From: an uncultured Oscillospiraceae bacterium
Lineage (GTDB): Bacteria; Bacillota; Clostridia; Oscillospirales; Oscillospiraceae
DNA: 51,700 bases
Assembly (NCBI GenBank): GCA_910589155.1
Contig: CAJURY010000013.1
Location: forward strand, 1-51,700
Direction of reading: 5' to 3'
In this document: positions 14,783 through 21,343 of the stretch, piece after piece
Layout of the letters: the number at the start of each line of letters is the position of its first letter
How positions within the stretch are numbered: position 1 is the stretch's first letter
Program-made: the position numbers and the translations under genes
Notes under the pieces: model-generated
Database searches by the model: none
The model's input: the letters and a program-made list of their open reading frames with translations, nothing else
Told to the model about the DNA's origin: nothing

Positions 14783-15178
14783 ATGGAAACAGAAAACACA
14801 GACTCTGTACAGGAAACCACAAAATTTTGCAAACACTGCGGTCAAAAAATTCACGCGGCGGCCGTTGTTTGCCCACATTGCGGCTGTCAAGTGGAGGAAG
14901 TCAAAAGCCAAGCCGCAACGCCGCAAATTACAATCAACAACACAAACGCCAATACAAATGTCAACACCAATATTGTCGGCGGCGCGGGTGGGCGAATACG
15001 GAACAAATGGGTTGCGTTTGCCCTATGCCTTTTCCTTGGTGAAATCGGCGCACACAAATTCTATGAAGGTAAAATCGGCATGGGAATTTTGTACCTGTTC
15101 ACCTTCGGTTTATTTGGTATTGGCTGGATCATCGACACAATCGCTTTGCTGTTTAAGCCCAATCCCTACTACGTTTGA
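14783..15178 (+). CDS. Zinc-ribbon TM2-domain membrane protein
   Basis: 131 residues. Zinc ribbon FCKHCGQKIHAAAVVCPHCG (about 17-36), an Asn/Thr-rich spacer (NNTNANTNVNTN), then a TM2 domain: RNKWVAFALCLFLGEIGAHKFYEGKIGMG and LFGIGWIIDTIALLF, two membrane helices joined by the conserved GxHKFY turn. The function of TM2 proteins is unknown; they are common in Firmicutes. AGGAGG lies 7 bases before the ATG. Confidence 0.9.
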   Translation: METENTDSVQETTKFCKHCGQKIHAAAVVCPHCGCQVEEVKSQAATPQITINNTNANTNVNTNIVGGAGGRIRNKWVAFALCLFLGEIGAHKFYEGKIGMGILYLFTFGLFGIGWIIDTIALLFKPNPYYV

Positions 15179-15192
15179 GTAATTACATAAAC

Positions 15193-15232
15193 AAAAACTG
15201 GTATGCCGGAAATGAACAGCGTACCAGTTTTT
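15193..15232. terminator. Terminator after the TM2 gene
   Basis: 11-bp stem AAAAACTGGTA / TACCAGTTTTT. U-rich runs fall on both strands, so it can serve both the TM2 gene and, as a second hairpin, the rpsB-tsf operon. Confidence 0.75.
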
Positions 15233-15239
15233 ACACAAT

Positions 15240-15278
15240 AACGCCCGCCAGGATGCAAATTGCTTCCCGGCGGGCGTT
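15240..15278 (-). terminator. GC-rich hairpin downstream of tsf
   Basis: 10-bp stem AACGCCCGCC / GGCGGGCGTT, 16 bp past the tsf stop. Its own T-run is poor; the next hairpin (15193-15232) supplies one. Confidence 0.65.
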
Positions 15279-15294
15279 TGATACCTATTACAGC

Positions 15295-16230
15295 TTACTT
15301 CGCGCCGGCAACCTGTGCGGCGACTTCAGCGGCGAAATCATCGACCTTCTTTTCGATGCCTTCGCCCTTTTCATAGCGAACAAAGGACTTCACAGCAATC
15401 TTGCCGCCCAGTTCCTTGGCAACGGCTTCCACGTGCTTCTCCACGGAAACGCCCTTTTCCTTGACGAATTCCATCTGCATCAGGCAGTTTTCTTCGTAGT
15501 ACTTGCTCATGCGGCCAAGCACCATCTTTTCGATGATGTTCTGGGGCTTGGGCTTCGCGGCGGTAGCGTTTTCATTCATAGCCAGAGTCATCTGGATTTC
15601 CTTTTCCTTATCCAGCGTGGACTGATCCACATCGGATTTGTCGCAGAAGGTGGGGTTCATCGCGGCAACCTGCATGCACAGATCCTTGCCCAGCTCGGTG
15701 ACGGCGTCAGCGGCAATGCCTTCCACTTCCATGTTTACCAAAACGCCGATACGGCCACCCATGTGGATATAGGGTACGGACACGCCGGTGTTGTAGGTAG
15801 CAAAGCGGCGGATTTTAATATTTTCACCGATGACCAGCACCTTGTCGGGCAGAGTCTCGGAAACAGTCTTGTCGGTGCCAATATAGTTGGCGTTCATGAG
15901 CGCGTCCAAATCGGCGGGCTTTTCAGCCAGCACGGTATTAGCAACATCGTTGATGAGTTCCTTAAACTTGTCGGAACCAGCGGCAAAGTCGGTTTCGCAG
16001 TTTACTTCCACAATCACGCCCACGCCGTTTTCTACCTTAGCGCAAACAGCGCCTTCTGCGGCGATACGACCGGACTTCTTCGCAGCGGCGGCCAGACCCT
16101 TTTCGCGGAGCCATTCCACAGCCTTGTCCATATCGCCTTCGGAAGCGGTGAGCGCCTTCTTGCAGTCCATCATGCCAACGTTGGTCATTTCACGCAGTTT
16201 TTTTACATCAAGAGCGGTAAAAGATGCCAT
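15295..16230 (-). CDS. tsf: Translation elongation factor Ts
   Basis: 311 residues. Nucleotide exchange factor for EF-Tu. N-terminal UBA-like domain and the signature LREMTNVGMMDCKKAL, then VNCETDFAA. GGAGG lies 9 bases before the ATG at 16230; the longer in-frame start lacks a site. Second gene of the rpsB-tsf operon, 69 bp after rpsB. The gene contains no TTA, CTA or TCA codon in register, so the opposite strand is open throughout, a mark of strong codon bias. Confidence 0.97.
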   Translation of the reverse strand: MASFTALDVKKLREMTNVGMMDCKKALTASEGDMDKAVEWLREKGLAAAAKKSGRIAAEGAVCAKVENGVGVIVEVNCETDFAAGSDKFKELINDVANTVLAEKPADLDALMNANYIGTDKTVSETLPDKVLVIGENIKIRRFATYNTGVSVPYIHMGGRIGVLVNMEVEGIAADAVTELGKDLCMQVAAMNPTFCDKSDVDQSTLDKEKEIQMTLAMNENATAAKPKPQNIIEKMVLGRMSKYYEENCLMQMEFVKEKGVSVEKHVEAVAKELGGKIAVKSFVRYEKGEGIEKKVDDFAAEVAAQVAGAK

Positions 16231-16299
16231 ATTTATTTTCCTCCTGTACATTTTTGGGAAAGCGCCCACTGCGCAGTGGGCGCTGTAAAATCATATTTC

Positions 16300-17031
16300 T
16301 TATTCAGCAGCCTGTGCTTCGGCAGCGGGAGCGGCTTCGGTGAAGCTTTCGCCCTGACGGCCTTCCATAACGGCGTTGGCCATGGTGCCGGCAATCAAAC
16401 GGATGGCGCGGATGGCGTCGTCGTTACCAGGAATCACGTAGTCGATTTCATCGGGATCGCAGTTGGTATCTACAATAGCCACGATGGGAATGTTCAGCTT
16501 GCGGGCTTCGGCAATGGCGTTGCGCTCCTTGCGGGGGTCAACGATAAACAGCGCGCCGGGAAGCTTCTTCATTTCCTTCACGCCGCCCAGATACTTTTCC
16601 AGCTTGGCGATTTCGCCCTGATGCTTGATAACTTCCTTCTTGGGCAGCATAGCGAAAGTGCCGTCTTCTTCCATCTTGCGAAGCTGCGCCAGACGGTCGA
16701 TCCGGGTGCGCATGGTGCGGAAGTTGGTAAGCATACCGCCCAACCAGCGAGCGTTTACAAAATACTGACCGGCACGCTCTGCTTCCTCGCGGATAGCGTC
16801 CTGCGCCTGCTTCTTGGTGCCGACAAACAGCACGTTTTCGCCGTTGGCAGCCAGCTCACGGACAAAAGAATAAGCGTCCTCCAGCTTCTTCACCGTCTTT
16901 TGCAGATCAATGATATAAATACCATTGCGCTCGGTGTAGATATAAGGCGCCATTTTGGGGTTCCAGCGGCGGGTCTGATGACCGAAATGCACGCCGGCTT
17001 CCAGCAGTTGCTTCATAGATACGACAGACAT
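16300..17031 (-). CDS. rpsB: 30S ribosomal protein S2
   Basis: 243 residues starting MSVVSMKQLLEAGVHFGHQTRRWNPKM, with LFVGTKKQAQD, ARWLGGMLTNF and the IVDTNCDPDEIDYVIPGNDDA motif. It binds late to the small subunit on the side facing the anti-Shine-Dalgarno region. The start at 17031 follows AAGGAG; upstream codons lie in the leader. First gene of the operon, about 125 nt behind a strong promoter. Confidence 0.98.
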   Translation of the reverse strand: MSVVSMKQLLEAGVHFGHQTRRWNPKMAPYIYTERNGIYIIDLQKTVKKLEDAYSFVRELAANGENVLFVGTKKQAQDAIREEAERAGQYFVNARWLGGMLTNFRTMRTRIDRLAQLRKMEEDGTFAMLPKKEVIKHQGEIAKLEKYLGGVKEMKKLPGALFIVDPRKERNAIAEARKLNIPIVAIVDTNCDPDEIDYVIPGNDDAIRAIRLIAGTMANAVMEGRQGESFTEAAPAAEAQAAE

Positions 17032-17138
17032 TTTGATTTTCTCCTTTTTTGTTACAGCCTCCACGCCGGCTCCCTCGCCGCTCCACCTTGCAAGAAGGCA
17101 CACGAAGAGACGACGCCGGGTGTGTGGTTTGAAAATGT

Positions 17139-17159
17139 CATGGCGCAAAATACGCCATG
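17139..17159 (-). other. Stem-loop at the 5' end of the rpsB transcript
   Basis: 7-bp stem CATGGCG / CGCCATG with a 7-nt loop. It begins within a few nucleotides of the predicted transcription start. A 5' stabiliser or an S2 autoregulatory element are both possible; neither is shown. Confidence 0.4.
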
Positions 17160-17166
17160 CTGATTT

Positions 17167-17195
17167 ATTTTAACAAATCCTTTCCTTTTTTGCAA
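17167..17195 (-). promoter_or_regulatory. Promoter of rpsB-tsf
   Basis: Minus strand -35 TTGCAA (17190-17195), 17-bp spacer, -10 TAAAAT (17167-17172), preceded by A/T-rich tracts that may act as an UP element. Confidence 0.85.
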
Positions 17196-17235
17196 GTATT
17201 TTTTCAAAAAATTTCAGCACTTCTGCAAAAATTTC

Positions 17236-17517
17236 TCAAAACCAACCTTTTCCCTTGGGGCGGGGCGTCCGGCATTGATTCGGCTCGATTTCCACCAGCA
17301 CAATGTCCGATCCAATCCGGCGAATGCAGTTCCAGGGAATCACAAAATCGTCCTTTCTGCCAAACAGTCCGAAAAATTTACACGGCCCCGGCACAACAAT
17401 GGCAATCACTTTTCCTTCCGGCAGTTCCAGCATCACGTCGCCAATAAAACCGAAGCGATAGCCGTCGCATACGTTAATAACCTCTTTGCAGTGCAGTTCT
17501 GTCACGCGGACTCCCAT
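17236..17517 (-). CDS. YlmC/YmxH-family PRC-barrel sporulation protein
   Basis: 93 residues: MGVRVTELHCKEVINVCDGYRFGFIGDVML, EGKVIAIVVPGP and DDFVIPWNCIRRIGSDIVLVE make a PRC-barrel fold of the YlmC/YmxH type found in spore formers. Its biochemical role is not known. I use the ATG at 17517 because GAGG lies 9 bases before it; the GTG five codons upstream overlaps that site. Confidence 0.88.
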   Translation of the reverse strand: MGVRVTELHCKEVINVCDGYRFGFIGDVMLELPEGKVIAIVVPGPCKFFGLFGRKDDFVIPWNCIRRIGSDIVLVEIEPNQCRTPRPKGKGWF

Positions 17518-17570
17518 AGCAGGGCACCTCACTTTCAGAAAAGCCTATGTGCAAAGAGGTTATTTTATGC

Positions 17571-18239
17571 TTACAGGGCGTAGAGGAAAATTGCGAAAAA
17601 GTGAAAAAGGCTCCCCAGCACCACAAAAATATGAAAAACACTGTGCATCCATCTGCGCTTTGCGCCGATGCCGTAAAGGACGGAACCCGCCGTATAGAAT
17701 AGTCCGCCCAGAAGCACCAGCAAAAAGCCCGGCTGTCCCATTGCTTCCACCACTTTTCCGGCAAAAGGCAGGATTGCCCAGCCCATGCCAATGTAGCAGA
17801 TCATGGAAAATACCTGATACTGCCGCAGATCAATGGCGGTTAAGGTGACGGCTAGGGCGACTAAACCCCATTCAAAGGCGAAAATGCCCCAGCCCAGCGC
17901 GGGGCTGACCGGCCGCAGGGCGCTGATAGCGATGGGGGTATAGGTGCCGGCAATGAGGAAATAGATGGTGCAGTGGTCGATTACCTGCATCACCTTTTTC
18001 CCCATACCTGGACGAAGACCATGGTAAACGCTAGACATGGTATACAACAAAATCATGGAAACGCCGAAAATGCAGCTTCCCACCACGCCGTAGCCGTTCT
18101 GATGCAACGCCGCCTGTATCACGCACAAAATCAGTGTGACAACGCCCAGCGCGCCGCCTACAATGTGGGTCACCATATTCATAATTTCCTCTCCCTTGGT
18201 ATAGTCCGGGAGTTTCCTGTCTTTTAATTTAATGCGCAT
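17571..18239 (-). CDS. Hemolysin III / PAQR-family membrane protein
   Basis: 222 residues, seven hydrophobic segments. Conserved family points: NMVTHIVGGALGVV near the start, SSVYHGL in the second helix, DHCTIYFLIAGTYTP, and MHSVFHIFVVLGSLFHFFA near the end. The Ser/Asp/His set is the metal site of the PAQR fold. Hemolytic activity is only a historic name. ATG 18239 follows GGAG by 9 bases. The same strand carries ylmC 53 bp downstream. Confidence 0.9.
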   Translation of the reverse strand: MRIKLKDRKLPDYTKGEEIMNMVTHIVGGALGVVTLILCVIQAALHQNGYGVVGSCIFGVSMILLYTMSSVYHGLRPGMGKKVMQVIDHCTIYFLIAGTYTPIAISALRPVSPALGWGIFAFEWGLVALAVTLTAIDLRQYQVFSMICYIGMGWAILPFAGKVVEAMGQPGFLLVLLGGLFYTAGSVLYGIGAKRRWMHSVFHIFVVLGSLFHFFAIFLYAL

Positions 18240-18274
18240 CCGTATCATCTCCAAGCAAAAAAAGCTTATCGGTT

Positions 18275-18302
18275 ATTATAACACACTTTTCCAAAATGTC
18301 CA
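18275..18302 (-). promoter_or_regulatory. Promoter of the hemolysin III gene
   Basis: Minus strand -35 TGGACA (18297-18302), 16-bp spacer, extended -10 TGT-TATAAT (18275-18280). Confidence 0.75.
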
Positions 18303-18377
18303 CCGCTGGTTCCAGCTTCTGATCCTTCGCCGTAGGGGCGCTGCCGTAATTACGTCATCGGTTCCCCAGCCATTTCC

Positions 18378-19424
18378 TTACCGCAGTCCCAATCCATCGA
18401 TGGCTTTGATCAGGGTATTGCCAAAAAAGCGGATGGCTGTCATGGCATCTTCCAAAGTGTCTCCCGCCGCGCCGACCTCCACCAACATACTGCCTGGCGT
18501 AGCGTGCTGATTGTAGCGGTTTACCATGAGCTTCATCGGCCGGGCAAGCCCCGGGTAGTCCCGCTCCATAAGCGCCTGTAATTTCAGCGCCCAGGAAAGG
18601 TTATTTTCCCATCCGGGGTGACTCAGCACGCCCTCATCCGACCCCATAACAAGCATCAGCCGGGCAGTTTCCGTTCCGTCTATGGTAACGGCAGTCCCCA
18701 TTTGATTGCCCTGCCCGTCTTCAAAAGCGTCCCGGTGTACGTCAACGACCATCTGAATGCTGGGATATTGGGCAAGGTATCCTTCAATAACCTCCAGGGT
18801 TCTGGTGTAGGAGCTGTTGTAGGAGGGGTAATCGTTTAGCGTCCGGTCGTGCAGGACTGGAATGCCCGCTTTGGTAAGCATCGCTTCCAGCTCGTCCCCC
18901 ACTCGGATCATATTATATTGCGGGTCTAACGTTCTCGCCAGTGCGGAAGCGTCATATTCCCACCCCGGTTCCATGGCGTAAGCCTCTGTAGCGTGAGTAT
19001 GTATGATCAAAATTCTTGGCTCTGTTCCGGAAAAATCCAAAGAAACCGGCGCGGTTAAAAGCCCCGCAAGATCAGGGCGGAATTCCCCTGTGTACTTCAT
19101 TTCAATTCCCGCTGCTTCCTCCGCCGTAAAGGTAATCGTTTCCGGCGGCGTTGTTTCCTGCGGTTCTTCCGGAGTAGTTCCTTCTGGCTCGGAGGGCTGC
19201 GGGGGCAGCGTTGCGACAGTAACCGGCGGGAGGGGCGCTTTTGGCGGGGACACAGCCTGTCCGGTTTGCAGGTACAAAAGAAAAGCCGCCGTATTCGGCT
19301 CATAGAAAAAATCCTGCACCTTGTTTCTCAGCTTCTTACTCTCCGCGCCGCCGAGACGCAAAAGGAGCGCCAGCAGAAGAACGAAAATACATATGTTTCG
19401 ACAGCGTTTTTTCCAAATATCCAT
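18378..19424 (-). CDS. spoIIP: Stage II sporulation protein P, peptidoglycan hydrolase
   Basis: 348 residues. Membrane anchor or signal at about 10-27, a Pro/Thr/Glu-rich linker, then the SpoIIP catalytic domain: ILIIHTHATEAY (metal His), VVDVHRDA, and NQHATPGSMLVEVGAAGDTLEDA near the end. SpoIIP is the amidase and endopeptidase of the DMP complex that thins septal peptidoglycan during engulfment. SpoIID and SpoIIM are not in the window. GGGGGA precedes the ATG. Lies 33 bp behind tadA on the same strand, so probably co-transcribed in part; a forespore or mother-cell promoter was not identified. Confidence 0.93.
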   Translation of the reverse strand: MDIWKKRCRNICIFVLLLALLLRLGGAESKKLRNKVQDFFYEPNTAAFLLYLQTGQAVSPPKAPLPPVTVATLPPQPSEPEGTTPEEPQETTPPETITFTAEEAAGIEMKYTGEFRPDLAGLLTAPVSLDFSGTEPRILIIHTHATEAYAMEPGWEYDASALARTLDPQYNMIRVGDELEAMLTKAGIPVLHDRTLNDYPSYNSSYTRTLEVIEGYLAQYPSIQMVVDVHRDAFEDGQGNQMGTAVTIDGTETARLMLVMGSDEGVLSHPGWENNLSWALKLQALMERDYPGLARPMKLMVNRYNQHATPGSMLVEVGAAGDTLEDAMTAIRFFGNTLIKAIDGLGLR

Positions 19425-19457
19425 AGATTTTTCCCCCTTTTGTACATCTGGGGGAAA

Positions 19458-19958
19458 TCACATTTTGTCCTCCTGCGCCGGTCTGCGCCATTTCGGCCGG
19501 CTGGCAAGCGTTACCCGCAGCCGCTGAAAAAACGCCTGCAACAATTCGGCGCATTCCTCCGCCAAAACGCCCCCCTCGCATTTTGGATGGTGGTTATACG
19601 CCATGGAAAACAAATCGCATACAGAACCGCAGGAACCTGCCTTTTTATCGGCGGCGCCATAGACAATTCTGGGAATTCTCGCGTTGATGATCGCGCCGGC
19701 GCACATGGGACACGGCTCCAGCGTCACGTATAACGTACACTGCCACAGCCGCCAGCCGCCCAGGGTACGGCAGGCCTCGTCGATTGCCGCCAGCTCCGCG
19801 TGTCCCAAAGCGTTTTTCCCGGTTTCCCGGCTGTTTTTGCCACGGCCAACAATCCGGTCGCCCTGGGTAACGACGCAGCCCACTGGCACTTCCCCGGCGG
19901 CAGCCGCATCTTTAGCCAGCAGCAGCGCCTCCCGCATAAATTCTACATCCCGTTCCAT
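19458..19958 (-). CDS. tadA: tRNA-specific adenosine deaminase
   Basis: 166 residues. Deaminates A34 of tRNA-Arg(ACG) to inosine. Zinc and catalytic motifs: GHAELAAID (His-x-Glu) and EPCPMCAGAI (P-C-x2-C); also GEVPVGCVV, ARIPRIVYGAAD and KAGSCGSVCDLF. It is encoded upstream of spoIIP. The usual clostridial neighbours (SRP RNA, dnaX) are not here. Confidence 0.96.
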   Translation of the reverse strand: MERDVEFMREALLLAKDAAAAGEVPVGCVVTQGDRIVGRGKNSRETGKNALGHAELAAIDEACRTLGGWRLWQCTLYVTLEPCPMCAGAIINARIPRIVYGAADKKAGSCGSVCDLFSMAYNHHPKCEGGVLAEECAELLQAFFQRLRVTLASRPKWRRPAQEDKM

Positions 19959-20165
19959 GCAATACGCCTCCTTACAAAACCACGGTTATCATACCCCATC
20001 TTCTCTTCCCGGTCAACTGCCGGCTGCAAAAGTATGTGGTTACAGCGTACTGCCAATAGATTCAGATTGTCGCCCTAGTCATTTGATCGACACTGCAAAA
20101 AGCGTACCACATCCTTTCTGAAAAACAAAGGGAAACCGCGCAGGCTGCATATGCGGCGCGCCACA
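19959..20165. other. Intergenic space upstream of tadA
   Basis: About 200 bp between tadA and the promoter of the small operon on the other strand. I find no tRNA, no convincing reading frame and no clear promoter for tadA. A minus-strand frame at 20075-20326 has no ribosome binding site and overlaps the opposite-strand promoter. Confidence 0.4.
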
Positions 20166-20194
20166 TAGACAGCCCGTCTAATATGGGGTACAAT
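20166..20194 (+). promoter_or_regulatory. Promoter of the three-gene mini-operon
   Basis: -35 TAGACA (20166-20171), 17-bp spacer, -10 TACAAT (20189-20194). The leader to the first start is about 100 nt. Confidence 0.7.
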
Positions 20195-20303
20195 AGCGGA
20201 AACTTTTATAAAGTAAGAAATAAAAAAAACAAGAATCGTGAAACGAACCGAAGCTGTCCCGCCTCCCATAAGCTGCAAACGAAAAATTGGAGGCAAAAAC
20301 TTT

Positions 20304-20417
20304 ATGTACAGAGCAACCGCGACCAAAACTCACGCAAAAAACTTTTTGCGCCAGAACCTGCAAAAAAGCGCCGGACGCCTATCGTTTGCGCGCCTTTGTT
20401 TGCAAGGACGGCTATGA
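20304..20417 (+). CDS. 37-residue basic peptide, first gene of the mini-operon
   Basis: ATG at 20304 with GGAGG 10 bases before it; TGA at 20415-20417 overlaps the ATG of the next gene (ATGA). The product MYRATATKTHAKNFLRQNLQ... is basic and Arg/Leu/Gln-rich with one Cys. It may be a real small protein or a leader whose translation couples the next gene. No family is recognised. Ribosome binding site and exact stop-start overlap are the support. Confidence 0.6.
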   Translation: MYRATATKTHAKNFLRQNLQKSAGRLSFARLCLQGRL

Positions 20418-20647
20418 AGCTGCAAGAGCTTTCCAAGGACTACCGCGCTTCCGCCAAATTGCTGCAAACGCGGCTGCGGGAGCTTCGCGCAGCCCTTGCC
20501 AAAGAGAAAGACCCGGAAGCCCGCTGGCGCTTAAAAAGGCGCATTGCGGATCTCACGCCCATGCTCACAGAAATGAACATCCTGGCGGAGCTTACAGAGC
20601 ATTATTACGAAAGGGGGTACTACCGCAACGAAAAATATCGATTATGA
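20414..20647 (+). CDS. 77-residue coiled-coil protein
   Basis: MKLQELSKDYRASAKLLQTR, followed by Arg/Leu/Ala-rich heptads (LRELRAALAKEKDPEARWRL) and a C-terminal TEHYYERGYYRNEKYRL. Mostly alpha-helical. AAGGA lies 5 bases before the ATG. Small helical proteins of this kind often stand just before short sigma region-4-like genes in clostridial genomes and elements; function unknown. Its last codons overlap the next gene. Confidence 0.8.
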   Translation: MKLQELSKDYRASAKLLQTRLRELRAALAKEKDPEARWRLKRRIADLTPMLTEMNILAELTEHYYERGYYRNEKYRL

Positions 20648-20870
20648 GGGTTATCTTGGCCCATACTTACCCAAAGAAATCCAGAAAAAGCGAATCAACT
20701 ATGTAGTGCAAGAGGAGCTAACCCCCGTGCAGCGTGAAGCACTGGTGGGCTTTTACCTGCAAGGCAAGACCATTACCCAAATGGCCGCTGAACGTGGGGT
20801 AAACAAAAGCACCATCAGCCGCAATTTAAGCCGTGCCAAAGCACGGCTTCGCCGCTGCCTTCGCTACTGA
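20628..20870 (+). CDS. Sigma-70 region-4-like HTH protein, ACG in place of the start ATG
   Basis: 80 codons reading (ACG)KNIDYEGYLGPYLPKEI..., then LTPVQREALVGFYLQGKTI, TQMAAERGVNKSTISRNLSRAKARLRR, a sigma region 4 helix-turn-helix ending in LRY. No ATG, GTG or TTG occurs in this frame after the previous in-frame stop (TGA 20574-20576) until the GTG at about 20709, inside the domain. ACG at 20628 stands where an ATG is expected (K-N-I-D-Y-E follows) and has GGGGG 10 bases upstream. Either ACG, or an ATT at 20601 or 20604, initiates weakly, or the gene has lost its start. Overlaps the previous gene by 20 bp. Confidence 0.7.
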   Translation, partial: TKNIDYEGYLGPYLPKEIQKKRINYVVQEELTPVQREALVGFYLQGKTITQMAAERGVNKSTISRNLSRAKARLRRCLRY

Positions 20871-20993
20871 GCTAGCGTCTATCCCAAAATAATTCGCATA
20901 CAGCTAGCTTGTATCTTTTCCCCATACATCGTTGGTCTTTCTCACCGGGTAACAGCCTGCCTGTGAAGAACCGCCTTGTCCGGTGAAAAACCT

Positions 20994-21024
20994 GACGGCG
21001 CAATCTGCGCACGTCTTATTTTTG
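20994..21024 (+). terminator. Terminator of the mini-operon
   Basis: Stem GACG-GCGCA / TGCGC-(A)-CGTC with an ATC loop and one bulged A, then TTATTTTTG. A second inverted repeat, TCACCGG / CCGGTGA (20942-20948, 20980-20986), lies between the stop codon and this terminator. Confidence 0.8.
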
Positions 21025-21098
21025 AATAGGCTCTAAAAAATTGTGCAAGCCGACAAAAGTTACAGATTTGTGAACAAAAAATTGAACGGAATCTCTAC

Positions 21099-21127
21099 TT
21101 GCGTTTCGCGTCGAAATTTAGTATACT
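21099..21127 (+). promoter_or_regulatory. Promoter of the structured leader and uraA
   Basis: -35 TTGCGT (21099-21104), 17-bp spacer, -10 TATACT (21122-21127). Start of transcription is expected at the GGG at 21132-21134. Confidence 0.75.
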
Positions 21128-21131
21128 ATAT

Positions 21132-21296
21132 GGGTCAAATGTTGGCAAAAGGAGGAGATGAACCTTGAAGCAGGAGACTTTCACCGGCTATGGGGTTCGT
21201 GTTTTCCGATGCTTTTCCACTGTGATTTCTGCGGCGGGGCGTCCGGCGAAAGCCTAATGTCCCACTGTGGGGATATTATCTTTCTTCCTTTCTCTC
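21132..21296 (+). ncRNA. Structured leader RNA upstream of the permease gene, 6S-like architecture
   Basis: Helices found by pairing by hand: (1) closing stem AAAGGAGGA-GAUGA (21148-21161) with UUAUC-(UU)-UCUUCCUUU (21276-21291), 14 pairs, three of them G-U, and a UU bulge; (2) inner stem AGG-(AGA)-CUUUC-A-CCGG (21172-21187) with CCGG-C-GAAAG-CCU (21243-21255); (3) between them an open bubble of about 10 nt on the 5' side and 20 nt on the 3' side, the latter holding a small hairpin UCCC...GGGA (21260-21273). A long closing stem, asymmetric central bubble with a 3'-side hairpin and an apical arm is the plan of 6S RNA, and CGUCCG...AAGCCUAA resembles the matching part of E. coli 6S. A riboswitch aptamer of unknown class is the alternative, because the closing stem competes with the terminator at 21284-21343. 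Confidence 0.5.
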
Positions 21297-21343
21297 TGGC
21301 TGTGGCAATCGCTGCGGAAGTAAAAGAGAAAGGAAGTTTTTTT
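21284..21343 (+). promoter_or_regulatory. Attenuator: terminator hairpin abutting the uraA start codon
   Basis: Perfect 12-bp stem CTTCCTTTCTCT (21284-21295) / AGAGAAAGGAAG (21325-21336), 29-nt loop, then seven Ts (21337-21343) directly before ATG 21344. The 5' arm (CUUCCUUU, 21284-21291) is the same strand that closes the leader's outer helix, so the two helices exclude each other. The 3' arm also contains the uraA ribosome binding site (AAAGGA), so the hairpin could block translation as well. Confidence 0.8.

Noticed and set aside
15175..17163. 662-codon open frame opposite tsf and rpsB
   Set aside because: Same cause: codon-aligned shadow of two highly biased ribosomal genes; no family features.
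21158..21343. N-terminal extension of UraA from ATG 21158 behind GGAGG
   Set aside because: The extra 62 residues are Cys/His-rich and unlike any permease N-terminus. The bases fold into the leader structure, and the ATG at 21344 fits the family.
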